A stretch of DNA of 64,000 nucleotides. It comes from Legionella spiritensis (GTDB taxonomy: Bacteria; Pseudomonadota; Gammaproteobacteria; Legionellales; Legionellaceae). The position numbers and the translations under genes were made by a program. Of the stretch, positions 36,189-49,100 are shown piece by piece. Under the pieces are notes generated by a model. That model was not told where the DNA came from. It was given only the letters and a program-made list of their open reading frames with translations, and did not search any database. The first letter of the stretch is position 1; each line of letters opens with the position of its first letter. The DNA is taken from the NCBI RefSeq assembly GCF_900186965.1, contig NZ_LT906457.1, positions 1,328,501-1,392,500 of the forward strand. The letters are read 5' to 3'.

Positions 36189-39100
36189 CGGATCCTCGCA
36201 GCCAGTGTGGATTGGTTAGTGGCGTCAATGAGTCGCGCGATATTACGTGCATGTTCTTTATTTATCATCGTTTTGTGGGTGCACTCTAATTGATGAATGT
36301 CAAGATGACGTGCTTTCTGGTGCCAGCCATTATCGGGTTTTGCATATAAATTCATAATGGCGTCTATATATTTTTGCGGATAGAGTCCGGCGTCAAAATA
36401 TTCATTGTGCATGGCCTTGAACAGGACTACCCGTGCCGATATTTTCCCTGGCGTGTAGCCATGCAACATTTTACAGTTATTCAACATCAGAGTTGCCAGT
36501 CGTTGCCGGTATTTATCAGGCAGTCTTGATTCATGCAATAATTCGGACAATAAATTATTATTCGACTGATTCTCAGAATAAAATCGGGTGATTTGCTGCA
36601 GCGATGACTTATCGTAGTGAAAACTGTCCAGTAAAAATACTTGTTCCACCTCATCGCCAAGCTTTTGTAATCGATAAGCAACCTCAAAGGCAAGAAGTCC
36701 GCCTAGAGACCATCCGGCCAGTTGATAAGGTCCGCTTGGTTGGCATTTTTTTATCAGACCAAGATAATAGTCGGCAAGTTCACCGATATCCTCTATCATC
36801 GCTTCGGAATGATAAAAATTGTAAGGCTCAATCCCATACGCTTCAAAAGAATCAAGATATTTTGCCAGATTCACATATACCTCAGCACCGCCGACACCCG
36901 AATGTATAAAGAACAATTTTTTATTACCATGAATCTCGTTCAATCGGACAACAGGCATATAAGAGCGATGGCGTTCGAGGGGTATGCTGGCAGCTTGCCT
37001 GAAGATGGTATTGTAAGTGAAGGTCCATGTAATCGAAAACGCGGTGCCAAAAATTTGATTGATTCGATCGACTAATTGTACCGATAAGATGGAGTCACCA
37101 CCAACGTGAAAGAAATTGTCTTCGTTTCCAAACTGGGCATGATTGAGTGTTTCCTGCCAGATTTTTCTTAATTGCAAGACGGATTCATTTTCCTGTTCCT
37201 GTTGGTCTTGCCTCGGTGTTTTTTCAGAGAGGTATTGACTGATGCGCTGCCGCAAGGCATGTTCATCCGTTTTGCCATTGCTGGTCAAAGGGATCTCGTC
37301 TATTGTCAGAAAATAGGCGGGACACATGTATGCGGGCAGATAATTGGTTAAATAACGTTGCCAATAGTCATACGCCGGCATGTTTCCATCATACCCCATT
37401 AAGAATGCGGCCAGGTGGGAGCTGTTTTCCTGTTTGAACAGGATAACGCGTGCTTCACACACGGTCGGGTGCTGAGTCAAATAATATTCAATTTGAGTCA
37501 GGTCTATTCTGATCCCATGAAATTTTATTTGCCGGTCCCGGCGTCCGATGAACTGGATGGTTCCGTCTTTATTCATTCTCGCCAAATCGCCGCTCAGATA
37601 TAGCCTGGAAAAAATTTCGGGTTGTCCTGATTGATAGAAAGGGTTATCTATAAATTTTTCATTGCTTAGCTTTGGATCATTGACATAACCCAAACCAACG
37701 GCGCAACCGCTTATGGCTAACTCTCCAATGTAACCTTTGGGCAGCAACTTGCGATTGCTGTCAACGATATACAAAGCCACATTGCTGATTGCTTTACCAA
37801 TTGGTATATCCCGATTTTGTTTTTTTGTATCGACAATCTGGTAAGAGGCATCAATGGTCGTTTCCGCAGGGCCATACAAATTGTATAAGTTTCCGTGATA
37901 AACGGCGCGGCATTTTGCATGCAGGCGGCGTGTGAATACTTCGCCACCGATACAAAGATGGGTAAGGCCATTCAATCGTTTGGCGTGCGGTGATTGTAAT
38001 AACAATTCCAGCACGGAAGGTGAAAATTGAGCGATAGTAACCGCGTTGTCTTCAATGATATCGAAAAGTGTTTCAAACTGAAGCATGTGTTGTTCATCTG
38101 CGATGACGCACTTGGCACCCAAAAACAGTGGTAAGAAAAATTCCCAGATTGAGGCATCGAAGGTTGCACTGGTTTTTTGCAGGACAACATCCCGGGCTGA
38201 AAGATGAAATACCGTTTGACGCCATAATAGATGATTCAAGAGATTTTTATGGCTTATTGCTATCATCTTGGGTTCACTTGTAGTCCCTGACGTTGAAATC
38301 ACGTAAGCCATTTTTTCGCAGGACAGGCTCTGAGGTCTGCCCCTGGCTGGAGGTGGTGCATCGGAAGTCTTGCAGGTATCGATGTTTATCAATCGACAGG
38401 GATCTGCTTTTAATGAAGAAAGCCTTGCAAGATGTTCGGTCGATGTAATGATTGTATTGATATCGCATTGTCGAACGATCTTGTCTATACGCGCCACAGG
38501 CATTTGATGGGGGTCGATAATAACGAACGCGTTATCGGAGGCCAGTACCGCCAACAGGGCATTGATAAGTGTTGTACCGCGTTCAAGGACAATGGCGATG
38601 ATTTTGCCATGGTTGGTGATGTTTGCCGAAAGTGCCAGACTTTTTTCATGGAGTTCAGCATAGGTTATGGACGCGGTATTATGTACAACGGCAATCTTAT
38701 CCGGGTATTTCAAAGCCTGGTGTTGAAATACATCAAAGAGATCACCGGCTGGCAAGGTAAACTCCGGTGCCGTAGCATGTAATGGTAATAGAGATGACTG
38801 CTGTGAATCTTTTAATAATGGAATGTCGGCAAGGCGAATATCCGGATTTGATAACGCCGAATCGATGATATTCAGTAAACTGCGTTTGACTTCGCGCATG
38901 AAATCATAGGAAAACAATGATCGGTTATAGTCCATCGTAACACCGAGCCTATCTTCTTTATGGGTGAACGAAAAACTGATATCAAATTTGGCATAGGGGT
39001 GAGCTATCTTGTACGGTTTAACATCCAAACCATCAAGACTCAGTGTGGCGACTTCATCATCGCTAAACCAATTGAGTATAACCTGAAAAATTGGATTGCG

Positions 39101-40144
39101 AAGGGGATCACGATCATGCTCGACGTCGGTCACTACCTTTTCAAACGGGAATAGTTGATTTTCATAAGCTTCAAGACAAACCTTTCTGGACGTGCCCAGA
39201 AAATCACAAAAACGGTCATCGGCTGAAAATTGATTCCTCAAGACTAATGTATTGAGCAGGCATCCAATGATCTTGTCGGTATCAGGGATCACCCGTTGTG
39301 TGATTGGCAAGCCAATCACAATGTCCACCTGTTGGGTGATTTTATAGAGCAGGATATTGAGCAGACCATACACCACCATGAATGGCGTGCATTGTTCCTG
39401 TTCGGCAAGTTTATGGAGTGCTTTTAGTCTTTTATTTCCTAGATAAAAATGGAAGGTGTTGCATGAAAATTCGGTAAAGTCCGGTGAGTCCTTATCATAG
39501 GGCAGCGAAAGGCGTTCATAATTTTTCAGTTTTTCCAACCAGTACTGGCGTTGTTTTTTCGCTTCGGCAGATTCAAGAAATTGTTTTTGCCAGGCGATAT
39601 AATGTCCATAATGGTATGGGTTGCCAGCAATATCGACTTGTTGTTTATTATAGTAGCAAGCTATGTCGTCCATCATTAATTTTAATGACCATCCGTCACC
39701 CAGGATATGGTGGATGGTTATGATCATGATGTGATCTTTCTTCGTTCGCTTCAAGAGCAGGACATTCCAGCACCGGGACGTTAAATCAAAAGGATGGTTT
39801 ATAATTTTTTGTATTTGTCTGTCCACCTCACCAGCATCTTTCACAGGCATGACGTTTAGCAACGGCTCAATGTCTTGCGTTGAGTGCTGCACAATCTTGC
39901 CATCAATTTGTGAAAAACGGGCGCGGAGTATGGGATGGTTATTGATTAAACGCCGGAAGGCATGTTCGAGTCTGCCGATATCCAGTTCGCCAATGATCTG
40001 ATAGCTCAGGATCATGTTATAACTTCGACTGATATTGTCACTGATATTCGATAAGAACCAGATTCTTTTCTGCTCGGATGAAAGCTCGCTGGTATTGCCA
40101 TTTAATGCGTTAAAATTGAGGGTTTTACCGGGGAGTAACTTTCC
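36185..40144 (-). other. NRPS module 6 and thioesterase (C-A-T-TE), same pocket as module 5
   Basis: C domain about 5600-6020 (IHHILGDGWS), A domain about 6050-6540, T domain VGGDSI near 6605, thioesterase about 6660-6909 with nucleophile motif GWSLGG, a later LLDSF, and His in ECTHKTM. The pocket is again D-A-W-Q-C-G-L-I-D-K. The A3 motif is degenerate, STSGTTSEPKMI instead of YTSGTTGxPKGV, so activity may be low or altered. The thioesterase releases the product by hydrolysis or cyclisation; which one is not evident. Confidence 0.65.
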
Positions 40145-43100
40145 AGCACTAACGGCCGCGACTAAATCGATGAATTTGGGATTTTGTAAAATCATACTGG
40201 TATGGCAAAAAATCCCTAATTGTTCTTCTATCCCCAAAACCAGTTGCATGGCTTTCAGAGAATGACCACCCAGATGATAGAAATGACTGTCTGGAGAAAT
40301 TTCATCGACGTTAAAAATCCGTTTCCAGATAAGACTCAGATTCTCTGCAATAAATTGATCATGTATTCTGAGACTATGTTGAGGCACACCACTTGATGAC
40401 TGATACAGCGCTTTGAGTTTGGTATAGTCAATCTTATCATTCGCATTTAGGGGAAAGTGCTCTATCTCGATGACTTTTGTCGGGATCATGTACGATGGCA
40501 GGGATGTTGCCAGGTGTTGTTGTACAAGGGTTTCGGTAGATAAGCCATCCTCCGCGCCATACGCTCTGACGGAGCAAAACGCTACCAGCGATTGATCAGG
40601 TTTGTCCATACACAGTACTTCCGCCTGACGGATTTGCCTGATTTCCAATATGCGTTCTTTGATTTCATCAAGCTCGATGCGATATCCCCGTAGTTTGACC
40701 TGCGAGTCTTCGCGTCCTGAATAATAGATATCGCCATCTGCGGACCAGCTTGCCAGATCGCCTGTTTTATAAAGTCGGGTTCCGCTGCCTGTCGTATTGC
40801 CGCTATAAGGATTGCTAATAAAAACATTATTCGTCAATTGTTCCTGTCTGTAATAACCTCTGGCCAGCCCCAGACCGCTGACGCACAACTCACCAGGCAC
40901 TCCGGGCGGACATAATTGATGATACTGATCGAGGATGATGACCTGATAATTGGCGAGTGGCTTGCCAATTGGAATATGATCCAGTTCCAGGAAGTTGTCA
41001 CGGTTTATTCTTTTATAGGTAGCATCGATGGTAACTTCCGTAGGCCCGTAGAGGTTTATTATCTCGAGATCGAGTTTCTTCAATATCGATTTGACGGCAT
41101 CATATGATAATTTTTCACCACCGGCGCATAAATAGCGTAAATTCACAAGGTTTGAAAATTCCTTAATCTCAAGAAATACAGGAAACAGGGAAGGGACGAA
41201 TTGGGCGATGGTAATGTCCTTGATTTTCATCCAGGCAACCAGGCTCCTGAAGTCCTGGAGTTCTTTCTCTCCCGGGATAAATAAGCGAGCACCTGTTAAT
41301 AGCGGTACAAAAATTTCCCATACTGACGCATCGAAGCCATAGTTTGCAAATTGCATGAAGCGATCCGATGCGTTCAGTGACAGGGCGTTAGCCATCCATT
41401 CAACGTAATTGAGAACACTGCGGTGTTCTATCATGATGCCTTTGGGCTTGCCGGTGGTTCCTGAGGTAAAAATAATATACGCGAGGTTATTTTTGGTTAG
41501 TGGCCGTAGTTTCAGGTTATGCCGGGTTGATACATGCCATTCTTTATCGATATTGATACAACATCCTTTCGCTGTGACCGACGCTTTTTGAGCGTTGGCC
41601 TCATCATGGATCAAAAGTTTGCTATTGATGTCCGATAAGATGGTGTTGATCCGGGCTTGTGGCAGATCCGGGTCGACAGGCACGTAGGCACAACCCAGCT
41701 TCAATACGGCAAATATCGCAATAATTTGCTGGATCCCTTTGTTTAACAGTAATGGGACTGGCGATCCGCTATCAATAACCACCCCCGATTCTTGCAGACA
41801 ATAAAGGGTGTAATTTGAAAACCTGGTGATTTGTTCGGAAAGTTGTGCGTAAGTCAACGACGTTTGTTGATGGCAAAGGGCCAGGTTATGGGGGTATTTT
41901 TTGCTGATACGCTCAAACGTCGAGATAATATTTGCCTCATTCGCAATCTTGTCATGTATGGGTTGATTAAAGGTGTGTAAAATTTTATCGCGTTCATTCC
42001 GAGGTAAAATATCTATCGTCGCAATGGCCGCGTCCGGTTTCCTTGTCATTTCCATCAGACAGCATTGCAAGTGGGTTAGCATCGATTCTATGAGTGAACC
42101 TGAAAAACAATGCTCATCAAAAATTGCGGTCACTTTAAGATCATTTTGATCCTCAAACACGAATGACAACGGGTAGTGTGTTTCTTCTTTGACCGTACAA
42201 TGCTCAAATAAATGCGACTCATGGTGAGGGTAGTTTTCCAATACGGACAGGTAGTTAAAGATCGGCTTTTCCGATTGCCAGTTAATAGCGTGTTGAATGT
42301 CAGTAAGGCCGATACAAGCGTATTTTTGAGATTCATGGATCTGTCGGTGCAAGCTGTGAATGACATCCGTGACAGAAACGTCATCTGTGAGCCGCATTCT
42401 AACCGGGATGCTGTTTATCAAGAGACCGGTAATTGTTTCAGCACCTTGCAATTCTATAGTTCGCCCGGAGATGGTCATACCAAAAACGATATCTTTCCGG
42501 CGGCTGTATTTCGCCAGGATTAATCCCAATGCTGAATGTAAAAGGGTATTCATGGTGATGGTTGTTTGCTTGCAAAACGCTTGGCAGGCATGGGTGATCT
42601 GCTGTGAAAATTGCAAGGCTCTATGACTGGTAATCGGAGCTTTTCCCAGGTACCTGTGAATTAACAGGGTGGCAGGTTCCTGATAGCCTTTCAGTAAATT
42701 TTTCCAATAGTTGAGAGCTTGTTGTCTCGGTTGGTTGATATACCAGGCTACATAATCTTCGAACCTGACCGGTTGCGGTCTGGCGGCATGTAAAGACTTT
42801 CCAGGGGCAAGTGTTTGATAACAGTCGTCCAGTTGTTGCAATAAGAGGCCGACACTCCAGCCATCAAGGATGATATGATGATGGCTCCATATACACAGGT
42901 GTTTGCCATCCCTTGCCTTGATAATAAAGAAGCGCATACATCCTGCTTTAGTCAGATCAAACCCGTTCCCTTTATCTTGAGTAAGCAATTCGGTCAGTTT
43001 GTACTGGTAAGAATTTTCATCTAAATTTGACCAGTCCAATACCTGCCAGTGGAGTTCTTTAAAACGGTGAACCACCTGGATAAGCTGACCGTCTGAAAGC

Positions 43101-46100
43101 TGATGAAAAGCGGTTCTTAGAACCGGATTATTTTTTACCAAAGCGGCCCAGGCATTTTTTAACAGGTTGAGAGAAATCCCTTTGCGAACCTGCCAGCACA
43201 GTTGAGAAACATAAGGGTCAACGTTTGCCCTGGAATGAAAATACAAACCTTGTTGCAAAGGAGTCAGGGGATAAATCGATTCTATTTCACTATCCTGGCT
43301 TAATACATTGACCGTTGCTTGCGATAAGGTCAGCAGGGGAAAGTCCGAGGCTGCATGAACGACTTTATATTGTTCCCTGGCACAGGATAAAACGTCTTTT
43401 AGTCCCTGTGCCATTTTTTTTAACAAGGTTTGTATGGATGCTTTTTTAAAGTGCTTGCTGCTGTAGCCTAGTTGTAGTTTAAATTGATTATTAATGACAT
43501 AGCAATTGATTGCCAGAGGATAATCAGAACGGTTCTCGCAAGCAACCCAGTCGTCGGATTTCGTTTCTATAATTTTAAATTGATCCTGGTGTACCTGATT
43601 ATCCATTACACCCATGTAATTAAAACTGAGATTTGGCATGTTTGCCTGGCGCAGTTTCTTCGTTTGGTTGTCAGGAAGCAGGTATAGTAACGCACCATAA
43701 CCTAATCCTTTATCCGGTATGCGTCGCAGATGGTTTTTGGTGTCAAGGATAAGAGGTAAGGCAGATTGGGTAGGGGATTGTTTAAAGTGCACTGGGAAAA
43801 GAGTGGTAAACCAGCCTGCGATATTATGGATATCTATGGTATCGCAAATGGGTTCACGGCCATGTCCTTCCATAGTGATCGACAACTCGTCCAGTCCACG
43901 CCATTGATAAACAGCCAGGCGTAATGCGGTTATTATCAACTCTTGAGGCCTGGTGCCTAGATATTGATTGGCGCAGGTTAGCAACTCCCTGGTTTCCTGA
44001 TGCGAGAGTGAAGTGACCAGGGATCTGGAGTCTGATTGATAAAATTCGCACGCATTGTAATCGTATGCTATCGGTTGAATGGATTTTACTACCTCCAGCC
44101 AGTATGGCATTTGATTGGGACAGGCATTCTCCCTGGCATATTTTTTTAAGGCATTCACCCAGTCCGCGTAACTCGATCGATTGGGATAATTGGCAGTTGT
44201 CTTGCCCTGTGACAGCGCGAGATAGATTTTTTTGAAATCGTTAAGCAATAAATGCCATGTTACCGTATCACACAACAGGTGATGGCAACTCCAGAATAAT
44301 TGATCACGGGAGGTGTGTAGTCCGGTAAAACATAGAACAGACATCATTGGCCCATGCTCAATGTTTAGCATGGTATGAGACCGGGTGCTTATTTTATCGA
44401 TAGTTTTTGCCTGCTCCTCCGGGCTAACATCGCTCAAGTCATGAAACGCTATGGTTGATAATCCAGAGACGTCCTGATGATAGTATTGTGTCCAACGGTT
44501 GCGACAGCGCTTGAAACGCAAACGCAAACTATCATAACGTTCCTCCAGTGCCTTTATGGTTTTTAAGACACAATCTTTTTGAAACGTACCATCATACTCA
44601 AGCATGACGGCTTGATTGTAATGATGCTGATTCGCCAGCTCCCTCCCAAAAAACCAGTGCTGGATCGGGCTGAGTTCAATATTACCCTGGGGTATGCGCG
44701 CCAAAGCCTTGCTGTTTTTATGCTTTTCCAGTTGTTGCGCCAGTGCCTTGATTGTCGGGAATTCATATAACATATTGGGCGTAAGGTGGTATCCTTTTTG
44801 TTGCATGATGGCAGACACTTGAATCGCATTGATAGAATCTCCTCCTATCGTATAAAAGTGGCTATCGAGGGTAATTTCCTTATAGTTTAAAGCCTGGGTG
44901 AAGGCATCCATAAGAGCCTTTTGCTCTTGATTTAAAGTACGCTCATGGCTATCTACGGGTACGATATTGTTTAATTGCTTGAACAAAGCCTTTCGGTCTA
45001 TTTTAGCATTAGGCAGCAGCGGCAATTCATCAACCATGACAAAATGATTAGGCAGCATAAACGTTGGTAACCTGTTTTGCATATACCTGCGACATTCCTC
45101 GATTGTCGATGCGTTGCTATCCAGTCTTTCAATGAAAATGGAAAGTCTCTGGCTCTCTTTTCCATCGGCTATAACGACACAGTTTTTGATATTTTTATGG
45201 GTCAGGAGACAGTTCTCAATTTCAACAGGCTCGATCCGATATCCCCTGATTTTTAATTGGGAATCGATTCTTCCTATATATTCGAGTTTTCCTTCATCTG
45301 TCCAGCGAACCAGATCGCCTGTCCTGTAGAGTGTTTTGTAATCCGCGTTAACGTCGGTGTCTTCAAACGTGTTCGTAAGAAAGCGCGACTCATTTAAGTG
45401 GGGGCGATTCAAATACCCTCGTGCCATACCGACACCGGCAATATACAACTCTCCAATTGTACCAATCGGCGCCAATTGCCCACGGGTGTTTAAAACATAG
45501 AATCTGGTATTGGGATGAGGGCTGCCAATGGTTGGTTTTTTGCCGGGAAGGCATCGGGTCATTGATACGCAAATCGTGGTTTCAGTTGGACCATAATCAT
45601 TGACAAAGTAATAATCACCGGCCCATTTATCAACGAGTGAAGGGTGGCAGATATCGCCGCCACTGATGATGACTTTCAGGCTGGGGTATCTCTGGTAGTC
45701 GGTACTACTTATAACATAGGGCGGCGCGTTGAGATGGGTAATGAACTTTTCCAGAATCAATTCGCCGATTTTTTTGGAGGGCGGCATCTCGTCTTTGGTT
45801 GGGATCACAAGGGTGGCGCCGTTGAGTAACGCCAACGACCATTCCTGTACCGACGTATCAAAACAGGGTGAATTTAATTGCAGCAATCGACTGTTGCTAT
45901 CTACTTTCAAGGCTTTGGCGGTATTCAGTGCCAGATTGACCACGCCCTTGTGTTCGATCATGACGCCGTTAGGGGTGCCGGTTGAACCGGATGTGTAGAT
46001 AATATAAGCCAGGTTATTGGTCGTTATAACGGGCGGTTTTACCGACGCATCCTCCGTATCCGTTTCCAAATCAACCAGCAATAATGTGTGTTCGGATACA

Positions 46101-49100
46101 TCCGGCGCTAATGCTTGATTGGTCATGATAAAGGCAGGCGCGGAATCTTTGATGATAAACTCATTACGCGACCTGGGATAGTTTTTATCCAGGGGAAGAT
46201 AACATCCTCCTGCCTTGAGGATCGCAAGGATACTGATAAACAGGTCGACTCCTCTATCGAGGTAGACGGCAATAATCGTTTCAGGCGTAAATGACGATCC
46301 GAATATGGTTTTGTATTGATGACCTAAACGCCGACATAGCGCATCCGAGCGTTGATTGAACACCTCGTAGGTTAGGCTCAGTTCGCCATGCTCCAGCGCT
46401 ATGCGGTTTGGATGATGATGACAGGCCGTTTCAAAAAGATGGGGAATCGTCGTATCCGGCGTTTTAACCCGGGTTGTATTCCATCGTTTAAGTAAGGCAA
46501 TCTCTTCATCGGTAATAAGCGTTAACTCGTTTATTGAGTTATTGGGTGATCGGGTGATGAGTCCAAGAGTTTTACAATATCGGGCGAGCAGCCGGTTCAT
46601 CATCGCGGGTGCGAAATAGTTATCCGCGTAGGTCAGTTCTACTTGTAAGCAATCCTGATGTATAAGACTTATCACAAGTGGAAAATTGGTTTTTTCATCC
46701 ACATGAAACCCATGGTTGATGCCGGAAGGGTAATTCTCAAAGACGAATAACGAATGAAACAGGGGGGATGAGTCAGCCCATCCGATAGCCCGTTTTATGT
46801 CGCCGAGCCCAATATGGGCATGGGTTTGTGCGTTGTGAATGGTTTTTTGTAAATGATATAAACCGTCCAGGAGACTCGGGTAGTTGGCGGTATTGGCCAG
46901 GATAGGGACAGTGCCTATCATCATACCGGGTATTTCGGCCGCCTGATGAAGATCAATGTCGCGTCCTGAAACGGTGGTACCAAACATAACCACGTCTTCA
47001 TCGCTATAATACATCAGCGTTATTGCCCAGGCCATTTGCAAAATAGTGTTAATGGTAATCCCATGCGTTTTTGCAAAAAATTCTATCTCATGGGTCTTAA
47101 CGTCAGGGAGCCGGGTTGAAAGAATCGACTGGGAACTGGTGATGTCATAACCGCTTAGCGATTGCCGGCAGAAATGTAATGGTGTTGCCCGGCTAATTTC
47201 CCCAAGCTGTGATTTCCAGAATGTGACGGCCGCATCCCTGTCCCTTGCGCGAAGCCATTCCAGGTATCGACTGAATTGGGGGCCGGATGTTCGTTGCCGC
47301 TCAAATGAAAAAAGCCGGTCGTGATATATTTCATCGAGTCTTTTGAGTAATAACGGCAAGCTCCAGCCGTCCAGAATGATGTGATGGTGAGTCCAGAGCA
47401 CATAGGCACGTTGACCACCAAGCAAAAAGCATCGAACCCTCATCGGGGCAGGCAGGGCAAGATCAAATCCTTGTTTTCTGTCTTTAGCCAGACAGGACTT
47501 CAATCGGGACTGTTGTTTCTCTTCACTGAGATTGGACCAGTCTGCAATGTCCCAGTTCAGCATTGGGGCGGAATTAATTATTTGCCCGCAAATACCCTGC
47601 TCGTCCCATACGTAGCTAAGTCGCAAACATTCCGTCTCGGCAATTAATATTTGCCAGGCTTGCTGATAGCTGTCCATATCCTCGATGGTCGTTAGCCAAT
47701 ACACCTGATTGATATACAAATCAGAGTCCGGATACCACCGGTACGCTGTGAGCATATCCTGTTGCAACGGATTTAGCGGGTATAAGCCCGATTCGGGGCT
47801 GGTGTACATCGCTGAGACATTGCCTGAGCCAGGCTTGGTATGGCGACTGGTTTCTTCAATTTTAAGCGCAAGCGTCGCAATGCTTGGATAGGCGTATAAA
47901 TCCCGCACACTAAGATTCATTCCTGAACCTTGCAGTTCGGACACCAGGCTTATAGCCGTGATGGAATCACCTCCCAGATGAAAAAAACTGACGTTGCGAC
48001 CGATATCCTTTTGCGACAGCAGTCTGGACCAGACTTCCTGCAATTGACGTTCCAGTGCCGTTACTGGTGCTTCATAGTCACGACTATCACGACACTTTTC
48101 CGCAAATATTTTTGACAGTTGATGCCTATCTATTTTACCACTTGCATTGAGTGGGAACCTGTCAAGCAAAATGGTGTGCCTCGGTCGCATGAAATCGGGG
48201 AAGTGAAGTACTAACTGATGTTTTATTAATGACTGGTATTGCGTGGCGGAAAGCGCCTTGCTAATGATTGCCTGGTTGTCTACAAATAATTTTTTATAAA
48301 ATGGATGGGCGCTGTCAGCAGGGTGAAAATGCAGAGAGTCATAGGAATAGGTGCTGATCTTTCGATGATTTCGCCAGATCACCGCATGGATTCGATAATC
48401 AGGATTTAATCCATTATCACATAACCTGTACTCACATCGGATATCAATCAAGTCCTGTTTTCGCAGGATCAGGTTGTCTTCAAACGCTGGAAAATAAACC
48501 GGTAGCCAGCAGTGGGTATCCTGTAAAATATCAATACTTCCGTTGTTATGATCATACAAATTAAGCCATGCGATAAATCCGGAAAAAGGGGCGTCACGGG
48601 TTACTCTTATTGCGGCTTGATGCGTCCCTGAGGAAGCCGGATCCTGGTTAAACGCTAATAATTCAAATGTGGTTGCCTCGGAAATCAGATGTTGGGGCCT
48701 GATATTTTTAATACAAATCCTTGGCATAAAACCCACGTTGTGATCGTTAATGATCTTGTCGGCATAGTCTGCGGCTAGTGGCGCAAAACCGGGATTATTC
48801 AGAAACTCATCCGGTAACGACACGGCGGCTATTTTTGTGATGGCTTTATCCGGAATCAATACCCCGCCTGGTTTCAGATGACGTTTTTTTGCATCATCAA
48901 GAATGACTGCCGCCCCTTCAGAACCACCGATCGCACCAACAATCTCCGATACGATGATATCAACAGGCTCGGGCAGTGATACCTGCCGAGAATCACCATG
49001 AATCAAAATGATACGGTTGGTCAGGTTGAGATTTTCCAGCGTTCTTTTAGCGGCTTGATAGGTTTCTTGCAGGTATTCGATGGCATAGACTTTTTTTGCA

